Positions 20,076 through 30,319 of a DNA stretch of 64,000 nucleotides are shown in pieces. Source of the DNA: Shewanella algicola (GTDB taxonomy: Bacteria; Pseudomonadota; Gammaproteobacteria; Enterobacterales; Shewanellaceae); the NCBI RefSeq assembly GCF_014648035.1, contig NZ_BMQI01000007.1, positions 51,645-115,644 on the forward strand, in the 5' to 3' direction. A program made the translations under genes and the position numbers. The notes beneath the pieces were generated by a model. It saw nothing but the letters and a program-made list of their open reading frames with translations, had not been told where the DNA came from and ran no database searches. Each line of letters starts with the position of its first letter. Within the stretch, counting starts at the first letter, position 1.

Positions 20076-21146
20076 TTATCGAATGGCTGCAAAGCTAAGT
20101 GGGGTGATAATTTCTACCAGGGATTGGTCTTTGAGGTTTTGCTGGCCGCGGATCACAATTTGCTCACCTGCGCTAACGCCCGACAAAATCTCTACTGTGT
20201 TGTTTTCGCGGTAACCTAGGCTGACTTCACGTCGCTCGGCTATGATGTCTTTAATGACATACAGGGCTTGAGTATTGTCTTGGTTTATCAGGGCATTATA
20301 AGGCACGGTGAGTACATCTTGGTGGGTATCGTATTTAAGCTCGACGCGAGTAAACATACCCGCTTTTAGGACCGCATCTTGATTGGGCACGGCTAATGTT
20401 ACTTTAAATGTGCCACTTTGAGCATCCACAATAGGGCTGATGCGCAAAACCTTGGCGTCAATTGCCTTTGTGTGGTTGGATTGTTGTTGAATAATACTGG
20501 CGTGTTGGCCAATGCGTAAGCTGGCAAGTTGCTGCTCGGGTAAATGTAAAATCCCATGGAGTTGATCTTGATTGACCACATAAAACAGTTCCTGAAACTC
20601 TTTAGCCATATTGCCTAGTTTGATATGACGTGCAGCAATCACTCCGTCAATGGGTGAGGTGATTTGGCTTTCTTTAACTTGCAGCTCGGCGAGATCGCGT
20701 TGTGCTTTTGCAGCTTGTAAGTTGAACTCAAGTTTAGCCATAGCATCTTGGCTAATAAACTCTTTATTGCTCATTTTATTTAAACGATTTAATTCTTGCT
20801 CAATGATTTGCACTTCGGCTTCTGAGCGATTGAAATCGTAACGTTGGCGTTTAGCATCAATCACCGCAAGCACTTGCCCTTTAGTGACTCTATCGCCTTC
20901 TTCAACATTGATTTGCTCAACGATTCCGGCAATTCGGCTCATCACATGTGACTCTTCTGGCGCTTCGAGTGTGGCGGTTGTGCTGTAAAACGATGACACG
21001 TTACCCGTCTCAACCAACGCTGTTTCAACCGGGATTGCAAATTTTTCTTCTTCTTTTGCTTGCTCTGCTTCTCCGTTGCAGCCACTTAATGCTGCAATGC
21101 AAAGTAGTGGGATTGCCAATTTTTTCATGCTGTTGAACCTATCCAT
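20076..21146 (-). CDS. RND efflux periplasmic adaptor (membrane fusion protein), lipoprotein
   Basis: Adaptor that links the RND permeases to an outer-membrane channel. An N-terminal signal with lipobox L-S-G-C (I-A-A-L-S-G-C-N) predicts lipid anchoring. The body has a biotinyl-lipoyl half motif (V-N-V-E-E-G-D-R-V-T-K-G-Q-V-L-A-V-I-D), a helical hairpin rich in A/E/Q/L, and a barrel domain (S-P-I-D-G-V-I). Two starts are possible: 21146 with GCAGGT upstream, or 21128 giving M-K-K-L-A-I-P. Either keeps the lipobox. No outer-membrane TolC-type gene is in the operon, so a shared TolC is presumed. Confidence 0.9.
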   Translation of the reverse strand: MDRFNSMKKLAIPLLCIAALSGCNGEAEQAKEEEKFAIPVETALVETGNVSSFYSTTATLEAPEESHVMSRIAGIVEQINVEEGDRVTKGQVLAVIDAKRQRYDFNRSEAEVQIIEQELNRLNKMSNKEFISQDAMAKLEFNLQAAKAQRDLAELQVKESQITSPIDGVIAARHIKLGNMAKEFQELFYVVNQDQLHGILHLPEQQLASLRIGQHASIIQQQSNHTKAIDAKVLRISPIVDAQSGTFKVTLAVPNQDAVLKAGMFTRVELKYDTHQDVLTVPYNALINQDNTQALYVIKDIIAERREVSLGYRENNTVEILSGVSAGEQIVIRGQQNLKDQSLVEIITPLSFAAIR

Positions 21147-21347
21147 GGGGTACCTGCCAATGTTATATTTTTAATTGAGTGACGGTTAAGCATGATGCTA
21201 TGCCTTTATTAGTAAACGTCACGTTATTATGTGTAATCAATGTTAATGACTAACTAGTAAGCACTTTACATGCCAAGCTTATAACTTGTTATTTAACAGC
21301 GGCTTGCCTATTTTATTTGATGGGATTAGCTAAACTGACAATGTTAA

Positions 21348-21370
21348 AATAGTTAAAACAATTAACTATT
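21348..21370. promoter_or_regulatory. Candidate repressor operator upstream of lipoprotein gene
   Basis: Perfect 9-bp inverted repeat AATAGTTAA-5 nt-TTAACTATT in the 295-bp gap between the efflux operon and the lipoprotein gene, with a third half-site-like ATTAGTTAA at 21378-21386. No regulator gene is adjacent. The remainder of the gap is AT-rich and I see no gene in it. Confidence 0.4.
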
Positions 21371-21441
21371 AGTGAAATTAGTTAATGTATAGATTGCGGC
21401 TAAAGTGACGTCATAAATGAATATTTAATAAGGAAATAATA

Positions 21442-22281
21442 ATGAGAACAACATGGTTAGTTGTCGCGGCATCCGCATTGATGCTGACATCATGCAGTTC
21501 ACTCGTGAGTCAGCATACGGGCAAACAGTCAGTTTCAAGCAGTTTAATGGATTTTCTCTATCCGGAAAAAACAGATAAAGCCGTCCACAGTCCCGAAATA
21601 CCGGTGTTAAGTTTACCTGTTAACGTTGGGATTGCTTTTGTCCCATCAGCCGGTTGGAAAGGTGATGCCATTCATAATAAGGATCAGTATGAGTTGCTCG
21701 ACAAAGTCAAAGCATCGTTTGTGCAATACGATTATATTGACCGAATTGAAGTTATTCCCAGCACGTATCTGACTGGTGGTGAAGGCTTTACCACATTAGA
21801 ACAAGTAGGGCGTTTATACGATGTCGATGTGATGGCATTGGTGTCTTACGATCAAGTGACTCAATCGGTAGAAAATAACGCTGCATTGTTGTACTGGACG
21901 ATTGTTGGGATGTACGTTATTCCTGGAAATGAAAACACAGTGCAAACTTTTGTTGATACTGCAGTGTTTGATATTAAAAGCCGCAAAATGCTCTTTAGAG
22001 CTCCAGGAATTAGTAAGCTAGAAAAGCGCACTACTGCTGTCGGTATAGACGAAACATTGTCTGAAAAGTCGATGGAAGGATTTAATATCGCCGTGACGGA
22101 TATGAGTCAGAACTTAGATGATGAATTAGCGCGTTTTAAAATAAGGGTAAAAGAAGAAAAAATTGCTAAGGTCGAGCACAAAACTAATTACAGCGGTGGG
22201 GCGATTGAACCTTTACTGCTGTTTTTAATGTGCCTAATGACATTGATAGCGACATGTAACAGACAACGTAAACTCAATTAA
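21442..22281 (+). CDS. Rhombotarget-type lipoprotein with GlyGly-CTERM-like tail
   Basis: 279-residue lipoprotein. The signal ends in the lipobox L-T-S-C with C18 as the lipidated residue. The C-terminus, from about residue 249, reads Y-S-G-G, then a hydrophobic segment P-L-L-L-F-L-M-C-L-M-T-L-I, then basic N-R-Q-R-K. This tripartite layout matches the GlyGly-CTERM sorting signal cut by the intramembrane protease rhombosortase, and a family called rhombotarget lipoprotein is known to me with this combination. The central domain has V-G-I-A-F-V-P-S-A-G-W and no catalytic motif I recognise. The ATG follows AAGGAAATAATA. No rhombosortase gene is in the window. Confidence 0.75.
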   Translation: MRTTWLVVAASALMLTSCSSLVSQHTGKQSVSSSLMDFLYPEKTDKAVHSPEIPVLSLPVNVGIAFVPSAGWKGDAIHNKDQYELLDKVKASFVQYDYIDRIEVIPSTYLTGGEGFTTLEQVGRLYDVDVMALVSYDQVTQSVENNAALLYWTIVGMYVIPGNENTVQTFVDTAVFDIKSRKMLFRAPGISKLEKRTTAVGIDETLSEKSMEGFNIAVTDMSQNLDDELARFKIRVKEEKIAKVEHKTNYSGGAIEPLLLFLMCLMTLIATCNRQRKLN

Positions 22282-22297
22282 AGCGGTCAATAATAAC

Positions 22298-22323
22298 AAA
22301 AAAGCGCCTTTCGGCGCTTTTTT
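22298..22323. terminator. Bidirectional terminator before gltA
   Basis: Perfect 11-bp stem ending in GCGCC / GGCGC with a TTTC loop, A-tract on the left and T-tract on the right, placed between the convergent lipoprotein gene and gltA. Confidence 0.9.
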
Positions 22324-22342
22324 AGTTTGGTTAATCAGGAGA

Positions 22343-23629
22343 TTAACGCTTATCAACACTCACAAATTCACGCGCAGACTCGCCAGTGTATAACTGACGT
22401 GGACGGCTGATTTTGTGGCCTGGTTGATCTAACATTTCTTTCCAATGTGAAATCCAACCAACAGTACGTGACAGTGCAAATAACACTGTGAACATATCGT
22501 TAGGGATACCAATGGCTTTCATGATGATACCAGAGTAGAAATCAACGTTCGGGTATAGCTTCTTAGAGATGAAGTACTCATCTTCAAGGGCAATACGCTC
22601 AAGTTCCATTGCTACGTCTAATAATGGGTCAACCACTTTCAGTTCTTTAAGCACTTCATGACAGGTTTCACGCATCACTTTAGCGCGTGGGTCGAAGTTC
22701 TTATAAACGCGATGGCCAAAGCCCATTAGACGGAATGGATCGTTTTTGTCTTTTGCTTTCGCAATAAACTCAGGAATGCGATCAACACTACCGATTTCTT
22801 CTAACATTTCTAAGCAAGCTTCGTTAGCACCACCATGAGCGGGCCCCCATAACGAAGCAATACCAGCAGCGATACATGCAAATGGATTCGCACCAGAAGA
22901 TCCTGCTAAACGGACAGTAGATGTCGATGCATTTTGCTCATGATCAGCATGCAATACAAAAATACGGTCCATTGCTTTTTCTACAACTGGATTGACTTTG
23001 TACTCTTCACAAGGAGTAGCAAACATCATTGACAAGAAGTTACCCGCATAACTTAAATCGTTGCGTGGATAAATAAACGGTTGTCCCATTGAGTACTTGT
23101 AGCACATCGCTGCAATTGTCGGCATTTTCGACACTAAGCGGTAAGCTGCAACTTCACGATGCTTAGGATTGTTAACATCAAGAGAATCTTGATAGAAAGC
23201 AGATAATGCACCTGTTACACCACATAGCATTGCCATTGGGTGTGCGTCACGGCGGAAGCCTCTGAAGAAGAAGGCAATTTGCTCATTAACCATAGTGTGT
23301 TGTTTCACTGTGGTCACAAATTGTTCGTAATCAGTTTTAGACGGTAACTCACCGTATAGAAGCAAGTAGCATAAATCGAGATAAGTCGATTCAGTTGCAA
23401 GTTCATCAATGGCATAGCCACGGTGTAACAAGATCCCTTGCTCACCATCGATATACGTAATTGCTGACTCACAAGATGCAGTAGCTAGAAAGCCTGGGTC
23501 AAAGGTGAAATAACCTTTTTTACCCAGTGTACTGATGTCGATAACGTCAAAACCTTCAGTACCTTTCTTGATAGGTAGGTCGATTGAATCGTTTCCTGGT
23601 AACTCTAATTTGGCTATATTATCAGCCAT
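22343..23629 (-). CDS. gltA: Type II citrate synthase
   Basis: Condenses acetyl-CoA and oxaloacetate to citrate, the entry step of the TCA cycle. 428 residues, matching the hexameric NADH-sensitive type of gram-negative bacteria. Catalytic motifs are present: [10 protein letters not shown] and [14 protein letters not shown] with the two histidines, and N-V-D-F-Y-S-G with the aspartate. The start has an AAGGAG site eight bases upstream. It is divergent from sdhCDAB across about 410 bp, the arrangement also found in E. coli. Confidence 0.97.
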   Translation of the reverse strand: MADNIAKLELPGNDSIDLPIKKGTEGFDVIDISTLGKKGYFTFDPGFLATASCESAITYIDGEQGILLHRGYAIDELATESTYLDLCYLLLYGELPSKTDYEQFVTTVKQHTMVNEQIAFFFRGFRRDAHPMAMLCGVTGALSAFYQDSLDVNNPKHREVAAYRLVSKMPTIAAMCYKYSMGQPFIYPRNDLSYAGNFLSMMFATPCEEYKVNPVVEKAMDRIFVLHADHEQNASTSTVRLAGSSGANPFACIAAGIASLWGPAHGGANEACLEMLEEIGSVDRIPEFIAKAKDKNDPFRLMGFGHRVYKNFDPRAKVMRETCHEVLKELKVVDPLLDVAMELERIALEDEYFISKKLYPNVDFYSGIIMKAIGIPNDMFTVLFALSRTVGWISHWKEMLDQPGHKISRPRQLYTGESAREFVSVDKR

Positions 23630-24040
23630 ACCCCGTTCTCCTTACTTCATTCTTTTCTATGAGTGCGGCATGTTAAGCGGACATTACTGTACAGCGAATG
23701 TGGATCACAGATCAATTTAAATAAGCGTTTAAATTTGTTAGACCATGGTATATATCCGCGCAAAACCGCTCTGTGCTTGCATTAGAATAAAAAATTAATA
23801 AAAAAAGTTATTTTGCATAATGTGAGGTTTGTATTTGACAATTCGCGCGAGTATACTTGCCTGCGTCCCTAAGGGAGACCAACATCACAGTTTAGTCATC
23901 ATGAATTTACGAACTAAATAGTGATTTCTCAACTGATTAACGATGTGTGAGAGTAGTCTGTTTTTTGTTTAATCGTGTTATGCCGAATGTCGACATTGTC
24001 CATTAAGCAAAAAATAGACACATAACAAAAATAATGCTCA
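23630..24040. promoter_or_regulatory. Divergent gltA / sdhC promoter region (410 bp)
   Basis: Gene-free region holding the promoters of both TCA operons. For sdhC the best match is TTGTAT at 23829-23834, a 17-bp spacer, and TATACT at 23852-23857, giving a leader of about 175 nt. The leader contains a small palindrome TCCCTAAGGGA near 23866. For gltA, TTGATC with an 18-bp spacer and TACAGT can be read on the minus strand between about 23688 and 23717. An imperfect TGTGGATCACAG lies in the same place. I could not make out clear ArcA or Crp sites, though such control is usual for these operons. Confidence 0.5.
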
Positions 24041-24436
24041 ATGGAGCTGAGTGAGCAGAACGTGAAGAAGCAAAGACCTGTCCATCTAGACCTGCAGACG
24101 ATCCGCTTTCCTGCAACAGCGATCGCGTCAATCCTACACCGTATTTCCGGTGTCATCATGCTATTTGCTATTGGTATCCTTCTTTGGTTGTTAAATTCAA
24201 CTTTAACATCAGCAGAAGGTTTCGCTAGCGTACAATCCTTGTTCGATGGTTTCGTGATGAAGTTCATCCTCTGGGGAATTCTAACCGCGTTGGGTTATCA
24301 CTTATTAGGTGGCATTCGTCATTTAGTAATGGATACCGGCCGCTGGGAAGAGTTACCTTCAGGTACAGCATCAGCTAAGGCTACATTTGCACTAGCAGCA
24401 GCCTTTTCAATCATAGCGGGGATTTGGGTATGGTAA
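24041..24436 (+). CDS. sdhC: Succinate dehydrogenase cytochrome b556 subunit
   Basis: Membrane anchor that binds haem b and ubiquinone with SdhD. 131 residues with three helices and the V-K-K-Q-R-P-V-H-L-D-L and S-I-L-H-R-I-S-G motifs of SdhC, plus the haem-ligand histidine region Y-H-L-L-G-G-I-R-H. A GTG at 24062 (the V of V-K-K-Q-R-P) is another possible start. The ATG at 24041 gives a length close to the enterobacterial protein. Neither has a good ribosome binding site. It overlaps sdhD by seven bases. Confidence 0.95.
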   Translation: MELSEQNVKKQRPVHLDLQTIRFPATAIASILHRISGVIMLFAIGILLWLLNSTLTSAEGFASVQSLFDGFVMKFILWGILTALGYHLLGGIRHLVMDTGRWEELPSGTASAKATFALAAAFSIIAGIWVW

Positions 24437-24777
24437 CAAACGCAGCAAGTTTTGGACGCAGTGGTGTTCATGACTATATTTTATTACGCGCAAGCGCAGT
24501 GATCCTCGCTTGTTATACTATTTTTTTAGTTGGCTTTATCGCGTGTAGTGCCCCGTTAACCTTCGACATTTGGAATGGATTATTCAGTTCACTTCCAATG
24601 AAAGTATTTACCCTAATAACGCTCGTTGCTTTACTTATCCATGCGTGGATTGGTGTATGGCAAGTGTTGACTGACTATGTCAAGCACACTGCGTTACGTG
24701 GTGTATTACAATTTACCTTTGTTGTGATCGCGTTTAATTATTTAGCGTCAGGCATTGTAATAGTGTGGGGTGTTTAA
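24430..24777 (+). CDS. sdhD: Succinate dehydrogenase membrane anchor subunit
   Basis: 115 residues, the same length as the E. coli subunit, starting M-V-T-N-A-A-S-F-G-R-S-G-V-H-D. Three membrane helices, the haem/quinone region H-A-W-I-G-V-W-Q-V-L-T-D-Y-V-K, and C-terminal V-I-V-W-G-V are all characteristic. The ATG lies inside the end of sdhC. The stop directly abuts the sdhA start, so all four sdh genes should be translated from one message. Confidence 0.95.
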   Translation: MVTNAASFGRSGVHDYILLRASAVILACYTIFLVGFIACSAPLTFDIWNGLFSSLPMKVFTLITLVALLIHAWIGVWQVLTDYVKHTALRGVLQFTFVVIAFNYLASGIVIVWGV

Positions 24778-26544
24778 GTGAGTATTCCAGTACGCGAATT
24801 TGATGCAATCGTAATCGGCGCTGGTGGCGCTGGTATGCGTGCAGCATTACAGATTTCTAAAGAAGGTAAGAGCTGTGCGCTTTTATCAAAAGTGTTTCCG
24901 ACTCGTTCACATACCGTGTCTGCTCAAGGTGGTATCACCGTAGCATTAGGTAATGCGCACGAAGACCATTGGGAACAACACATGTATGACACGGTTAAAG
25001 GTTCTGATTTTATCGGTGACCAAGAAGCCATTGAATTTATGTGTCAAACCGGTCCAGAAGCGATTATTGAACTTGAGCAAATGGGGCTACCTTTTTCTCG
25101 TTTCGAAAATGGCACTATTTATCAGCGTCCTTTCGGTGGTCAATCTCGTAACTTCGGTGGCGAGCAAGCGGCACGTACCGCTGCTGCGGCTGACCGTACA
25201 GGCCATGCGCTACTTCATTGTCTTTACCAACAAAACGTTAAGCATAAAACAGATGTATATTCTGAGTGGTATGCTTTAGATCTCGTTAAAAACGAAGACG
25301 GCGTGATTGTGGGTTGTACTGCAATTGAAATCGAGACCGGTGAAATTGTTTACTTTAAAGCTAAAGCAACCATTTTAGCGACAGGTGGTGCAGGTCGTAT
25401 TTATGCATCGACGACCAATGCTCACATCAATACTGGTGACGGTGTTGGTATGGCAGCTCGCGCGGGTGTTCAGTTACAAGACATGGAAATGTGGCAGTTC
25501 CACCCAACGGGTATTGCTGGTGCTGGGGTACTAGTAACCGAAGGGTGTCGTGGTGAAGGTGGATATCTTTTAAATAAAGACGGCGAACGTTTCATGGAAC
25601 GTTATGCGCCTAACGCAAAAGATTTGGCATCTCGTGACGTGGTTGCACGTTCAATGATGACTGAAATCCGCGAAGGTCGTGGTTTAGATGGTCCTTTAGG
25701 CCCACACTGTCTGCTTAAACTTGATCACCTAGGTAAAGAGACTTTAGAAGCCCGTTTACCAGGCGTATGTGAATTATCTCGTACATTTGCGCATATCGAT
25801 CCGGCTGATGGTCCAATTCCTGTGTTACCAACGTGTCATTATATGATGGGTGGTTTACCGACTAAGGTCAGTGGTCAGGTTGTTCGTAAGAACGAAGATG
25901 GCACTGAACAAGATGTATTAGGTTTATTTGCAGTGGGTGAAATTGCTTGTGTATCTGTACACGGCGCCAACCGCTTAGGTGGTAACTCATTGCTTGACTT
26001 AGTAGTATTTGGTCGCGCTGCGGGTCAACATTTAGGTAAAGCATTAGATGCAACACCTGATCCAAAAGCCGCGTCTGACGTAGAAATTAATGCATCACTT
26101 GCTCGTCTTAATCGTTGGGAAAGCAACAAAGACGGTGAAGATCCTGCGGTTATCCGTAAAGACCTTCAATTGTGCATGCAATTAAATTTCTCTGTTTTCC
26201 GCAGTGGCGATGCCATGGCAGAAGGGTTAGAACAGCTTCAAGCTATTCAAAAGCGTCTTGAAAATGCTAAGTTATCTGATAACTCAAAAGAATTTAATAC
26301 TCAACGTATTGAATGCTTAGAGTTAGACAACTTAATGGCAACTGCGCTGGCGACTGCTTATGCAGCTAACTTCCGTACTGAAAGCCGCGGCGCGCATTCT
26401 CGTGAAGATTATTTAGAACGTGATGATGACAATTGGTTATGCCATAGCTTGTTTAATCCAGACTCTCAAGCAATGACCAAACGTGATGTCAACATGTCAC
26501 CTAAATTACGTGATGCGTTTCCACCGATAAAACGGACCTACTAA
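24778..26544 (+). CDS. sdhA: Succinate dehydrogenase flavoprotein subunit
   Basis: Catalytic subunit oxidising succinate to fumarate. 588 residues, GTG start immediately after the sdhD stop. It shows the Rossmann motif [10 protein letters not shown], the covalent FAD histidine in [10 protein letters not shown], the substrate loop [10 protein letters not shown], and the [11 protein letters not shown]-terminal motif. All elements of a functional enzyme are present. Confidence 0.97.
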   Translation: MSIPVREFDAIVIGAGGAGMRAALQISKEGKSCALLSKVFPTRSHTVSAQGGITVALGNAHEDHWEQHMYDTVKGSDFIGDQEAIEFMCQTGPEAIIELEQMGLPFSRFENGTIYQRPFGGQSRNFGGEQAARTAAAADRTGHALLHCLYQQNVKHKTDVYSEWYALDLVKNEDGVIVGCTAIEIETGEIVYFKAKATILATGGAGRIYASTTNAHINTGDGVGMAARAGVQLQDMEMWQFHPTGIAGAGVLVTEGCRGEGGYLLNKDGERFMERYAPNAKDLASRDVVARSMMTEIREGRGLDGPLGPHCLLKLDHLGKETLEARLPGVCELSRTFAHIDPADGPIPVLPTCHYMMGGLPTKVSGQVVRKNEDGTEQDVLGLFAVGEIACVSVHGANRLGGNSLLDLVVFGRAAGQHLGKALDATPDPKAASDVEINASLARLNRWESNKDGEDPAVIRKDLQLCMQLNFSVFRSGDAMAEGLEQLQAIQKRLENAKLSDNSKEFNTQRIECLELDNLMATALATAYAANFRTESRGAHSREDYLERDDDNWLCHSLFNPDSQAMTKRDVNMSPKLRDAFPPIKRTY

Positions 26545-26560
26545 GGCAGGAGTTGCAAAA

Positions 26561-27268
26561 ATGAAATTAACATTTTCATTGTATCGTTATAATCCTGATG
26601 TAGATACCAAGCCTTACATGAAGGATTTCACCTTAGAAGTGCCTGATGGCTCTGATATGATGGTGTTAGATGCATTAATTAAGCTGAAAGAACAAGACCC
26701 AACGCTTGCGTTCCGTCGTTCATGCCGTGAAGGTGTGTGTGGTTCTGACGGTGTAAACATGAATGGTAAAAACGGATTAGCGTGTATCACGCCATTATCG
26801 ACCTTTAAAGGTAAGAAAATTGAAATTCGTCCTTTACCAGGCATGCCGGTTGTTCGTGATTTGGTTGTAGATTTGACTCAATTCTACAAACAATACGAAA
26901 AAATTAAACCTTATCTGATTAATGATGAAAAGGCGCCAGTTCGTGAACATTTACAATCACCTGAAGAGCGTGCTCATTTAGATGGTTTATATGAATGTAT
27001 CATGTGTGCATGTTGTTCAACTGCTTGTCCATCATTCTGGTGGAACCCTGATAAGTTTATCGGACCAAGTGGTTTACTCCATGCATACCGTTTCTTGATT
27101 GACAGCCGTGACACGGCTACTGAAGAGCGTTTATCTGAATTAGATGATGCTTACAGTGTGTTCCGTTGTCATGGCATCATGAACTGTGTTGATGTTTGTC
27201 CAAAAGGATTAAACCCAACTAAAGCGATTGGTCATATCAAGTCAATGCTCCTTAAGCGAGCAGTTTAA
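26561..27268 (+). CDS. sdhB: Succinate dehydrogenase iron-sulfur subunit
   Basis: Electron-transfer subunit of 235 residues. Cysteine clusters are complete: C-R-E-G-V-C-G-S-D-G-V plus a later cysteine for [2Fe-2S], C-I-M-C-A-C-C-S-T-A-C-P and C-V-D-V-C-P-K-G-L-N-P for the [4Fe-4S] and [3Fe-4S] centres. It follows sdhA by 16 bp with a GGCAGGAG ribosome binding site. A hairpin after the stop separates sdh from suc. Confidence 0.97.
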   Translation: MKLTFSLYRYNPDVDTKPYMKDFTLEVPDGSDMMVLDALIKLKEQDPTLAFRRSCREGVCGSDGVNMNGKNGLACITPLSTFKGKKIEIRPLPGMPVVRDLVVDLTQFYKQYEKIKPYLINDEKAPVREHLQSPEERAHLDGLYECIMCACCSTACPSFWWNPDKFIGPSGLLHAYRFLIDSRDTATEERLSELDDAYSVFRCHGIMNCVDVCPKGLNPTKAIGHIKSMLLKRAV

Positions 27269-27312
27269 TGCACCAAACTGAGCAAAATAGTTTACGTTAT
27301 TGAGCTCGATTG

Positions 27313-27343
27313 AGAGTCATCTTCCTAGGGGGATGGCTCTTTT
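27313..27343 (+). terminator. Hairpin between sdhB and sucA
   Basis: 9-bp stem AGAGTCATC / GATGGCTCT with one G-T wobble, a 10-nt loop and four T residues at the end. It probably attenuates rather than fully stops sdh to suc readthrough. Confidence 0.6.
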
Positions 27344-27467
27344 GTGCGTTTAAGTAAGACCTTCTGCTATTGTCATTGAGATAATATCAGTCTACGTGTG
27401 ATGTAATTTAAGTTACTCACTGTTATGTTTATGGCTAGCACGTGTATCAAGTTTGAAAGGAATAACA

Positions 27468-30290
27468 ATGCACCAAGGCATCATGAAAGCCTGGCTCGAT
27501 TCATCACATCTAAGTGGTGCTAACTCGACCTACGTAGAAGAGATGTATGAAGCCTATCAAGAAGATCCGCAATCAGTGACTGCTGATTGGCAGCTTGTTT
27601 TTGATAACCTCCCGCCAGTGAACGGTGCCTCTATTGAAGTACCTGAAGCCGCCCACTCTAAAGTTCGTGACTATTTCCGTAGCTTAGCCCTTGAAAGTCG
27701 CTCTAAAGGCGCTGCCCGCGTTAGTGACCCTGAGCTAGATGCGAAGCAAGTTAAAGTGCTACAGCTTATTAATGCTCACCGTTTTCGTGGTCACCAAAAT
27801 GCGAATCTCGACCCATTAGGGTTATGGAAGCGTGAAGCTGTTCAAGAATTAGATCCGGCTTACCATGGCTTAACCGCTGAAGATATGCAGCGTGAGTTTA
27901 ATACGGGTTCATTCGCCTTAGGCGGTGAAACCATGAAGCTTGCAGACATTATTCACGCGTTGAAAACCACCTATTGTGGTTCAATTGGCGCCGAATATAT
28001 GCACATTACCGACACTGACGAAAAGCGTTGGATTCAACAACGTCTTGAGCCAACGTTAGGTAAAGCAAACTACGATAACGCTATCAAGAAACGTATTCTT
28101 GAAGGCCTGAACGCCGCCGAAGGTATGGAGAAATACCTTGGTGCTAAGTTCCCAGGTGCAAAACGTTTCTCGTTAGAAGGTGGTGACGCGCTTGTCCCTA
28201 TGATGCGCGAAATCATTTACCGTGCGGGTGAAGCCGGTACCAAAGAAATCGTTGTGGGCATGGCTCACCGTGGTCGCTTAAACTTACTCATTAATATTTT
28301 AGGTAAGCGCCCAGCAGAACTGTTTGACGAATTTGCAGGTAAACATGCAGATACTCATGGTTCAGGTGACGTTAAGTATCACCAAGGTTTTTCATCAGAT
28401 TTTGAAACGCCAGGTGGCAATGTCCACTTAGCGTTAGCCTTTAACCCATCTCACTTAGAGATCGTCAATCCAGTGGTTATTGGTTCAGTGCGTGCTCGTC
28501 AAGACCGCCGTGGTTGTAAAGACGGTCTACAAGTGATGCCAATTACCATTCATGGTGACTCGGCAATTACCGGTCAGGGCATTGTACAAGAGACATTTAA
28601 CATGTCTCAAACTCGTGGTTTTACTGTGGGCGGAAGTATCCGTATCGTAGTTAACAACCAGGTGGGCTTTACTACCTCTAACCATGCTGATGTGCGTTCT
28701 ACAGAATACTGTACTGATATCGCTAAAATGGTTCAGGCGCCAATTTTCCACGTCAATTCTGACGATCCAGAAGCTGTTGCATTTATTTCTCAGCTTGCTG
28801 TTGATTATCGTAACGAATTTAAGCGTGATGTTGTTATTGATTTAGTGTGTTATCGCCGTCATGGCCATAACGAAGCGGATGAGCCTAGTGCAACACAGCC
28901 GCTTATGTATGCCAAAATCAAAAAACACCAAACGCCTCGTAAAATCTACGCTGACAAACTGATTGCTGATAACAGCATTGCTGCTGATGAAGTGACCGGC
29001 TTAATTAACCATTACCGTGATGCATTAGATGCCGGTGATTGTGTAGTAAAAGAATGGCGTCCAATGACGTTACACACAGTTGACTGGACTCCTTATTTAA
29101 ATCGCGAGTGGGATGAAGATTATGCCAGCGCCATGACAATGGAACGCTTACAGAATCTTGCCGATAAAATGGTGGATATTCCTGAAGGTCATACATTGCA
29201 GTCTCGCGTTGCGAAAATTTATAATGACCGTGCAGCCATGGCAAAAGGCGAGAAGCTACTAGACTGGGGTTTTGCTGAAACCCTAGCTTATGCATCTATC
29301 CTTGAAGACAACAAGCGTGTGCGTATTACCGGTCAAGACTCTGGTCGCGGCACTTTCTTCCATCGTCATGCTATTTTGCATAACCAAAATGATGGCACCA
29401 CTTATTTACCATTGCGTAATGTGGCTGACGAGCAAGCACCTATCGACATTACTGACTCAGTACTATCAGAAGCATCAGTGTTGGCCTTTGAATATGGCTA
29501 CGCTACAGCAGAACCAGGCGGCTTAACCATTTGGGAAGCGCAGTTTGGTGACTTTGTTAACTGTGCTCAAGTGGTAATCGATCAGTTCTTATCATCAGGT
29601 GAGCAAAAGTGGGGCCGCTTATGTGGTCTAACAATGTTGCTTCCGCATGGTTATGAAGGTCAAGGCCCTGAGCATTCTAGTGCCCGTTTAGAGCGTTTCT
29701 TACAACTTTGTGCTAACCACAATATGCAGGTGTGTGTTCCGTCAACACCCGCTCAGGTTTATCACATGTTGCGTCGCCAAGTTGTACGACCAATGCGTCG
29801 TCCACTCGTGGTGATGTCGCCTAAATCGTTACTACGTCATCCATTAGCCGTGTCTAGCTTAGAAGAACTTGCAGAAGGAACTTTCCAAAATATTATTGGT
29901 GAAGTTGATACCTTAGATGCAAGTCAAGTCGATCGCGTAGTGTTTTGTAGCGGTAAAGTTTACTTCGAGTTACTTGAAAAACGCCGCAAAGAAAACATTA
30001 ACAACGTTGCCCTTATTCGTGTTGAGCAGTTGTACCCGTTCCCTGATGTGGAAATGCGTGCAGCACTAGAAACATATCAACATGTTAAAGACTTTGTATG
30101 GTGTCAGGAAGAGCCGCAAAACCAGGGTGCATGGTACTGTAGTCAACATCACTTCTGGGCTAACATTCCTGCAGGCGCTCAACTAACTTATGCCGGTCGT
30201 GAAGCGTCAGCTGCACCCGCATGTGGTTATCCTGCGTTGCATGTACACCAGCAAGAATCATTAGTGAATAGCGCATTAAAACTGTCGTAA
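27468..30290 (+). CDS. sucA: 2-oxoglutarate dehydrogenase E1 component
   Basis: Thiamine-diphosphate enzyme that decarboxylates 2-oxoglutarate and transfers the succinyl group to SucB. 940 residues, in the family range. It has the N-terminal segment binding E2 ([15 protein letters not shown]), [11 protein letters not shown] and [10 protein letters not shown]. The ATG at 27468 has a GAAAGGA site. Upstream at about 27396-27420 is an imperfect palindrome of GTGA and TCAC arms that could be a regulator site. An extension to 27453 is possible but not favoured. Confidence 0.97.
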   Translation: MHQGIMKAWLDSSHLSGANSTYVEEMYEAYQEDPQSVTADWQLVFDNLPPVNGASIEVPEAAHSKVRDYFRSLALESRSKGAARVSDPELDAKQVKVLQLINAHRFRGHQNANLDPLGLWKREAVQELDPAYHGLTAEDMQREFNTGSFALGGETMKLADIIHALKTTYCGSIGAEYMHITDTDEKRWIQQRLEPTLGKANYDNAIKKRILEGLNAAEGMEKYLGAKFPGAKRFSLEGGDALVPMMREIIYRAGEAGTKEIVVGMAHRGRLNLLINILGKRPAELFDEFAGKHADTHGSGDVKYHQGFSSDFETPGGNVHLALAFNPSHLEIVNPVVIGSVRARQDRRGCKDGLQVMPITIHGDSAITGQGIVQETFNMSQTRGFTVGGSIRIVVNNQVGFTTSNHADVRSTEYCTDIAKMVQAPIFHVNSDDPEAVAFISQLAVDYRNEFKRDVVIDLVCYRRHGHNEADEPSATQPLMYAKIKKHQTPRKIYADKLIADNSIAADEVTGLINHYRDALDAGDCVVKEWRPMTLHTVDWTPYLNREWDEDYASAMTMERLQNLADKMVDIPEGHTLQSRVAKIYNDRAAMAKGEKLLDWGFAETLAYASILEDNKRVRITGQDSGRGTFFHRHAILHNQNDGTTYLPLRNVADEQAPIDITDSVLSEASVLAFEYGYATAEPGGLTIWEAQFGDFVNCAQVVIDQFLSSGEQKWGRLCGLTMLLPHGYEGQGPEHSSARLERFLQLCANHNMQVCVPSTPAQVYHMLRRQVVRPMRRPLVVMSPKSLLRHPLAVSSLEELAEGTFQNIIGEVDTLDASQVDRVVFCSGKVYFELLEKRRKENINNVALIRVEQLYPFPDVEMRAALETYQHVKDFVWCQEEPQNQGAWYCSQHHFWANIPAGAQLTYAGREASAAPACGYPALHVHQQESLVNSALKLS

Positions 30291-30319
30291 TAGATAATTT
30301 ATATAAAGGGAAGCTTTCA

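Noticed and set aside
23821..23857. TTGACA-TATACT as the sdhC promoter
   Set aside because: The spacer is only 11 bp. TTGTAT with a 17-bp spacer is preferred.
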